From assembly GCA_017853915.1 (NCBI GenBank), contig JAFMIS010000074.1, positions 1 through 9,694 of the forward strand: a stretch of 9,694 nt of DNA. Reading direction: 5' to 3'. Shown here piece by piece: positions 6,138-9,694 of this stretch. The DNA is from a bacterium. GTDB lineage: Bacteria > Bdellovibrionota_C > UBA2361 > OMII01. The notes beneath the pieces were generated by a model. It did not search any database. It was not told the origin of the DNA and saw only the letters and a program-made list of their open reading frames with translations. A program made the position numbers and the translations under genes. The stretch's first letter is position 1. Each line of letters starts with the position of its first letter.

Positions 6138-7621
6138 CAGGCTACCCTCGCTGCGACGGCCTCGACAAGGTCCAGCGTAGGGGTTGCATCCCCAAGCCGT
6201 ATTCCATCAGCACTCAGAACCCCATCAAAAAAGCTATTCCACGACTCAACCACCCAAGCAGGATGTCCTCGCGAATGATCGTAACGAAACATCGGCTTGA
6301 CCTGAATAGTACCCTCAACAAAGTGTCCTACTTCAATTATTTCGCCAATACGAGGTCTACCACTCTCCTTGTCCCTGAATACCCATACAATCACATCAAC
6401 TGCCAAAGCGATCTGCTGTCGTATGATATCAATCGCCACCGATTTCTGAGCGCGCCCTAAGAGAGACTCCAGCCGCACCAATGTCTCGCGCGCGTTTCTC
6501 GCGTGCAACGTCGACATCCCCGTATGCCCAGTCTGCGCGCTCTCAAGGAATGCCTCGGCGGCGAAAGGCGTTCTCATCTCTCCGAGAATCACGCGTGTTG
6601 GAGTCATTCGAAGAGTGGTCTTGATATGCTCCTGCAGCGTCACTTCACCGACACCCTCTACATTTGGGGGCCTCGACACCAGTGAACGCAGAAATGGGTG
6701 ATCGAAATTGAGCTCGGGGGTATCCTCAACGGTCACGATTGATTCGCCCGGGCCGAATTGAGTTCCGAGCGCTTTTAGCAGAGTAGTTTTGCCGGTTCCT
6801 GTTTCCCCTGCAATCAACATCGTAGCATGTCCCCAACGAGTCAACGAGGCCAAGTAATCGATCACAAGTCGCGGCGCCAATCCAAAACCGATCAAATTGT
6901 CGAGCGTAACTCGCGAGAGCCTCGGCACTCGCACAGAAAGAAGAGGCCCACATCCAACGCAGACACTATTGTGTACTACACACACGCGGATCCCACTCTC
7001 AAAAGCCCCATCCACAGTATGCTGCTGAGTCGATAGAGATTTGCCCAACTTCAATAGAAGTCGATCAATAAAGGCTGTATATGCTTCATGAGTGGGCCAG
7101 TGCAGTCCAGTCGGATAGCTAACCTTACCGCGCTGGCAGACCACGGTCTTATAATCGTACACATGAATATCAGTTACATCAGGGTCATCGATCAGACTCT
7201 GCAGTACACCCCATCCAACAAGATCGGTCCGCAAATGCACAATGAGGTCTGCTCGCTCTACCTCGCTCAGCTGGCCACCATTCTCAGCGATAGCCTTATC
7301 AATCGCGGCGGCTACCGCTCGCTCCGTAGCCACAGCATCAGCACCCAAGGCATGCTGTTCGGAATCCCTCCCAAGCTCGGAACGCGCTATTTTAAGCACA
7401 TCGGTGGCGAGGGGCGACAACGGAGCTTCTCTGTTCCGGGGCGAGCTCTCACGGATCACCGCCGATACACTACGTCGAGGGCTCCCCTCTCCATCAGCTT
7501 TCTCTGGGGGCTGAGAACTTGCGTCCGAGAGATGTCCCTTCTTTTTTGTCCCTTGAAATGAAGTCTCGGAGAAGAGCCCCCGCAGAAACTTGGAATCCTG
7601 GTTTTGAAGCTGCTCCGTCAT
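6137..7621 (-). CDS. tadA: Tad pilus assembly ATPase TadA (CpaF, type II/IV secretion ATPase)
   Basis: TadA is the cytoplasmic hexameric ATPase that powers pilus assembly. I place the start at 7621: AGGAGG lies just upstream, and the gap from the tadG stop is 16 bases. The frame stays open a further 110 codons upstream, but that part lies within tadG in another frame. The product is 494 residues. Residues 1-70 are charged and low in complexity, probably a flexible linker. The N-terminal domain follows ('LQSLIDDPDVTDIHVYD', 140-156), then Walker A 'GETGTGKTT' (272-280), an Asp-box region 'EDTPEL', 'SRPPNVEGVGEVTLQEHIKTTLRM', Walker B 'RVILGEMR' (343-350) and the His box 'TGHTGMSTLHA' (364-374). 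All catalytic boxes are intact. The usual RGGEA after Walker B is RTPFAAEA, a mild deviation. Confidence 0.95.
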   Translation of the reverse strand: MTEQLQNQDSKFLRGLFSETSFQGTKKKGHLSDASSQPPEKADGEGSPRRSVSAVIRESSPRNREAPLSPLATDVLKIARSELGRDSEQHALGADAVATERAVAAAIDKAIAENGGQLSEVERADLIVHLRTDLVGWGVLQSLIDDPDVTDIHVYDYKTVVCQRGKVSYPTGLHWPTHEAYTAFIDRLLLKLGKSLSTQQHTVDGAFESGIRVCVVHNSVCVGCGPLLSVRVPRLSRVTLDNLIGFGLAPRLVIDYLASLTRWGHATMLIAGETGTGKTTLLKALGTQFGPGESIVTVEDTPELNFDHPFLRSLVSRPPNVEGVGEVTLQEHIKTTLRMTPTRVILGEMRTPFAAEAFLESAQTGHTGMSTLHARNARETLVRLESLLGRAQKSVAIDIIRQQIALAVDVIVWVFRDKESGRPRIGEIIEVGHFVEGTIQVKPMFRYDHSRGHPAWVVESWNSFFDGVLSADGIRLGDATPTLDLVEAVAARVA

Positions 7622-7637
7622 ATCTCCTCCTGAATAT

Positions 7638-8582
7638 TTATTCCATGAGTTGCCTGTGTGGTGGCGTGCGGCTATCCGGCTCTGTAGTAAGCTCCACAAC
7701 CCGAAAGGTAGCTTCCCACTGCTGTCCGCTTCCATGTTGTGAAACCAAATCGACCCGGATAAATCGCAGCAACTGCACCAGTCCATTTCCATTTGGAAAA
7801 TCACTTGTGACAGCGAATACCATTCCCTGTGACGCAAGAGGCGGCGTCGCATCAGCCAGAATGGCATCAAAGACCTGACGGATCTGCGCGTTCCCAGTCC
7901 CGACCGATACGGAGTTACCCGCCGCGATCTGATCGTCACACAGGTTATCAAGCATCAGTGCTGTGTATTGTTCTCCCGAAGATGAATTACCATCGAGATC
8001 AATCTTGCCCCAATTACCAGAGCCCTGAGTGCCGCTCACGGTGAAGGTTCCTCCCTCCACCACGCCCTGAGCATTGAGCGACGACTCCTCGATACCGAAG
8101 GGCCGGATACAGTTTCCTACCTCCTTAAGGGGTTTGAAACCTACAGCCCTCGCCACAAGAGTAAGGTTTGATGAGCCGCTTAAACTTACAAAGCTCTTGG
8201 GAATAACGCGCTGGACCGTCACCTCTACAGCGGTCGACGTACCATCGCATAGAGCCGCAGCTTGCGAGGTAAATGTATTATCGAGCCACACTCCACATCG
8301 TGGGGCGACCGCGGTAATCTCATCTGATGAGACCTGATTTGATGCCGCGACAGAGACAACGGCAGACGTCATGCCCGCGTAGCTAGCGCTTTTTCCTAGA
8401 GCATTAAGCCCAGCCAAAGCCGCGGCATCAGCCACCGTCTGGATTTTTCTCTGCTCGGAAAGTGTTCGCCCAAGATCTACGGTCCAGACGAACAGCGTGG
8501 CTACCACTCCCAGCACAACTGAGAATAGCACCAAAATCACGCCTTTTTGTTGAGTTGGTGTGCTTCTCAATAGTGGCTTCAT
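7638..8582 (-). CDS. TadG-like protein (Tad-domain, N-terminally anchored)
   Basis: The product is 314 residues. A membrane anchor at about 14-35 ('GVILVLFSVVLGVVATLFVW') is followed by 'VDLGR..SEQRKIQTVADAAALAGLNAL' (35-62), the hallmark of the Tad/TadG N-terminal domain. Residues 116-150 ('STAVEVTVQRVIPKSFVSLSG' region, ending 'LVARAVGF') match the extracytoplasmic part common to these proteins. The C-terminal half is not recognised; it has several cysteines (C96, C112, C158 and one in 'DNLCDD') that could form disulfides outside the membrane. No von Willebrand A metal site (DxSxS) is visible, so this is the short form. It lacks the Glu at +5 after a Gly that marks processed pseudopilins. 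GGAGAGAG precedes the ATG, and tadE ends 13 bases upstream. Confidence 0.82.
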   Translation of the reverse strand: MKPLLRSTPTQQKGVILVLFSVVLGVVATLFVWTVDLGRTLSEQRKIQTVADAAALAGLNALGKSASYAGMTSAVVSVAASNQVSSDEITAVAPRCGVWLDNTFTSQAAALCDGTSTAVEVTVQRVIPKSFVSLSGSSNLTLVARAVGFKPLKEVGNCIRPFGIEESSLNAQGVVEGGTFTVSGTQGSGNWGKIDLDGNSSSGEQYTALMLDNLCDDQIAAGNSVSVGTGNAQIRQVFDAILADATPPLASQGMVFAVTSDFPNGNGLVQLLRFIRVDLVSQHGSGQQWEATFRVVELTTEPDSRTPPHRQLME

Positions 8583-8595
8583 CTTCTCTCTCCGC

Positions 8596-8994
8596 TTACT
8601 GCATAGTCGTACTTGCGGTGAGGGTCCATGTTGGGCCCTGACTTATACCTGCGCCAGGAAAGAGAACGGGAACAGGGTAACTAACCGTGACTGTTATCGG
8701 GATGTTTGTCGTCGTAGGCAAGGTGCTGGGATATGTCACACATGTTAAACTCTGAGGATCAAGATTCGCCACGAGAGAGCTTCGAGCGACGTCGCACACC
8801 TGTGTCGTTGTCTGGCCTGAGCCAAGGATAGCTGAACGAGCCGCCATGGCTGAGGCATGTCTCATGCTCGTGAGGGCTGAATAAGCAAATCCTACCTGCA
8901 GTGACGCTATGACGAGAAAAAGAAACACTGGCAACGCGATAGCTGCCTCTACAAAGACCGTGCCACACTCCTTTCTTGAACGCTCTCCAACCAT
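8596..8994 (-). CDS. tadE: TadE-like minor pseudopilin
   Basis: The product is 132 residues, a normal TadE length. A short charged start (MVGERSRKEC) leads to 'GTVFVEAAIALPVFLFLVIASLQVGFAY' (11-38, shown by its ends), the TadE signature of Gly, Glu at +5 and a long hydrophobic helix with an LP. G11/T12 with E16 at +5 fits the TadV-type prepilin peptidase site known for TadE and TadF. The rest is a Ser/Thr-rich extracytoplasmic domain with two cysteines (in 'QVCDVAR' and 'SLTCVTYP') that could pair. The gap from the cpaB stop is 9 bases, with a weak ribosome site (GTAGG), suggesting coupling. The role is in Flp pilus assembly at the inner membrane. Confidence 0.88.
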   Translation of the reverse strand: MVGERSRKECGTVFVEAAIALPVFLFLVIASLQVGFAYSALTSMRHASAMAARSAILGSGQTTTQVCDVARSSLVANLDPQSLTCVTYPSTLPTTTNIPITVTVSYPVPVLFPGAGISQGPTWTLTASTTMQ

Positions 8995-9003
8995 ACTGCG
9001 CGC

Positions 9004-9694
9004 CTACTCAAATTCTTGGCCAGCAACCTTTTGCTCGAACTCTGTCGCCCGAATAAGCTGTTTCTTGAAAAGTACGTAATCGACTCCTTGCATGCTCACT
9101 CTTCCCTCGATCAGGCTTCTCGGGTCACGGCGTGTGAGCAATGCCTCTGCAGTGAGCACCGTGCTGCCGATTGACTCCCGGTCCGAGGCCCCTCGGAGAC
9201 TCAAATTAAGGCTTCCACTTCCCTTGGCGAGTTGGATTTTCTGCGCATCCTCGTGGGATACTAGGAGAGTAAGGTGACTCGGCTCCTGTTTCGGCATGAC
9301 TTTATGAGCCGCTTCGGCATCAAGGGACCTCTCGACTGACAACACGCGCGCGTTTTCCACGATCGTCGATACAACCGACTGCTGCCCACGTTGAGTTGAC
9401 CACACTACATCCACTATCGCGCCAGGCGTAAGCCATCCCTCAACGCCGGTGAGCGAGTTGACAGGTATAGCTACAGCCCGATATCCCGCGGGAATCCTGC
9501 TGGTTATCTCCTGTTGTGGCTGAGTTTGTGTAATCGCGCTCCGTACGATTGGGGTTTCAACCCCAATACTCACGCGACTAAACGTTCCATCGATCTCTGA
9601 CAGCTCACGCACTACGTCATGTGGAATGGCGCCTGCAGCGAATGTCGCCAATCGAAACATGTCAGCGGAAAGCTTGGTGTTCGCCGGAATCTCT
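9004..9694 (-). CDS. cpaB: Flp pilus assembly protein CpaB/RcpC, C-terminal part (5' end outside the window)
   Basis: The frame is open to the right edge, leaving 229 residues. The visible part begins 'EIPANTKLSADMFRLATF', which is the SAF domain of CpaB (pattern xIPAGTxLxxxMl). It continues with 'GAIPHDVV' and then 'RIPAGYRAVAIPVNSLTGVEGWL' (shown by its key stretch) and 'PGAIVDVVWS', the conserved CpaB/RcpC core. 'LTLLVSHEDAQKIQLAKGSGSLNLSLRG' (ends given) is the usual third block. The N-terminal signal/anchor is beyond the edge. CpaB is periplasmic and helps the outer-membrane secretin in the Tad system. The secretin gene, often next to cpaB, is not downstream here, since tadE follows directly. 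Confidence 0.9.
   Translation of the reverse strand, partial: EIPANTKLSADMFRLATFAAGAIPHDVVRELSEIDGTFSRVSIGVETPIVRSAITQTQPQQEITSRIPAGYRAVAIPVNSLTGVEGWLTPGAIVDVVWSTQRGQQSVVSTIVENARVLSVERSLDAEAAHKVMPKQEPSHLTLLVSHEDAQKIQLAKGSGSLNLSLRGASDRESIGSTVLTAEALLTRRDPRSLIEGRVSMQGVDYVLFKKQLIRATEFEQKVAGQEFE

Noticed and set aside
7088..7561. 157-codon plus-strand frame opposite tadA
   Set aside because: It lies antisense to the conserved TadA frame, has no ribosome site and its product is not recognisable.
7622..7951. 110-codon N-terminal extension of TadA
   Set aside because: It overlaps the tadG-like gene in another frame, is unlike TadA, and a strong ribosome site precedes the ATG at 7621.

Overview
The window reads as a bacterial chromosome segment, probably from a diderm (Gram-negative-type) lineage. 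The evidence is a groES-groEL operon whose GroEL ends in a GGM-repeat tail, and a Tad/Flp pilus locus that includes a CpaB/RcpC protein, which usually works with an outer-membrane secretin. I cannot fix the phylum from sequence alone. Nothing marks the segment as plasmid or phage: no transposase, integrase, tRNA, rRNA or CRISPR array was seen.

Layout from left to right. (1) Positions 1-480, minus strand: the N-terminal 160 residues of a serine beta-lactamase-family protein, cut by the left edge. Its SxxK motif reads GLTE, so the catalytic Ser and Lys are both missing. (2) 481-855: a divergent intergenic region with a possible promoter, several small inverted repeats and a strong Shine-Dalgarno sequence for groES. 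(3) 856-2843, plus strand: groES and groEL, followed by two hairpins and a textbook intrinsic terminator (2906-2942). (4) 3060-4046, minus strand, convergent with groEL: a 328-residue protein with two LAGLIDADG-type motifs, both lacking the catalytic Asp, followed by a helix-turn-helix. It looks like a homing-endonuclease fold turned into a DNA-binding protein. A promoter-like sequence places its transcription start on the ATG. (5) 4264-9694, minus strand: a tightly packed Tad operon in the order cpaB (cut by the right edge), tadE, tadG-like, tadA, tadB, tadC, with gaps or overlaps of -1 to 16 bases.

How the genes work together. In the Tad operon, TadA is the cytoplasmic hexameric ATPase, and TadB and TadC form the inner-membrane platform it drives. 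TadE (minor pseudopilin) and the TadG-like protein sit at or beyond the membrane, and CpaB is the periplasmic partner of the secretin. The secretin, TadZ, the major pilin Flp, the prepilin peptidase and TadD are not in the window; some may lie beyond the right edge, upstream of cpaB. GroES and GroEL form the general folding chaperonin and are unrelated to the pilus.

The most interesting parts are the degenerate LAGLIDADG-HTH gene, with its leaderless-looking promoter and flanking palindromes, and the catalytically dead beta-lactamase-fold protein. The rest is recognisable conserved biology with an unusual Tad gene order.
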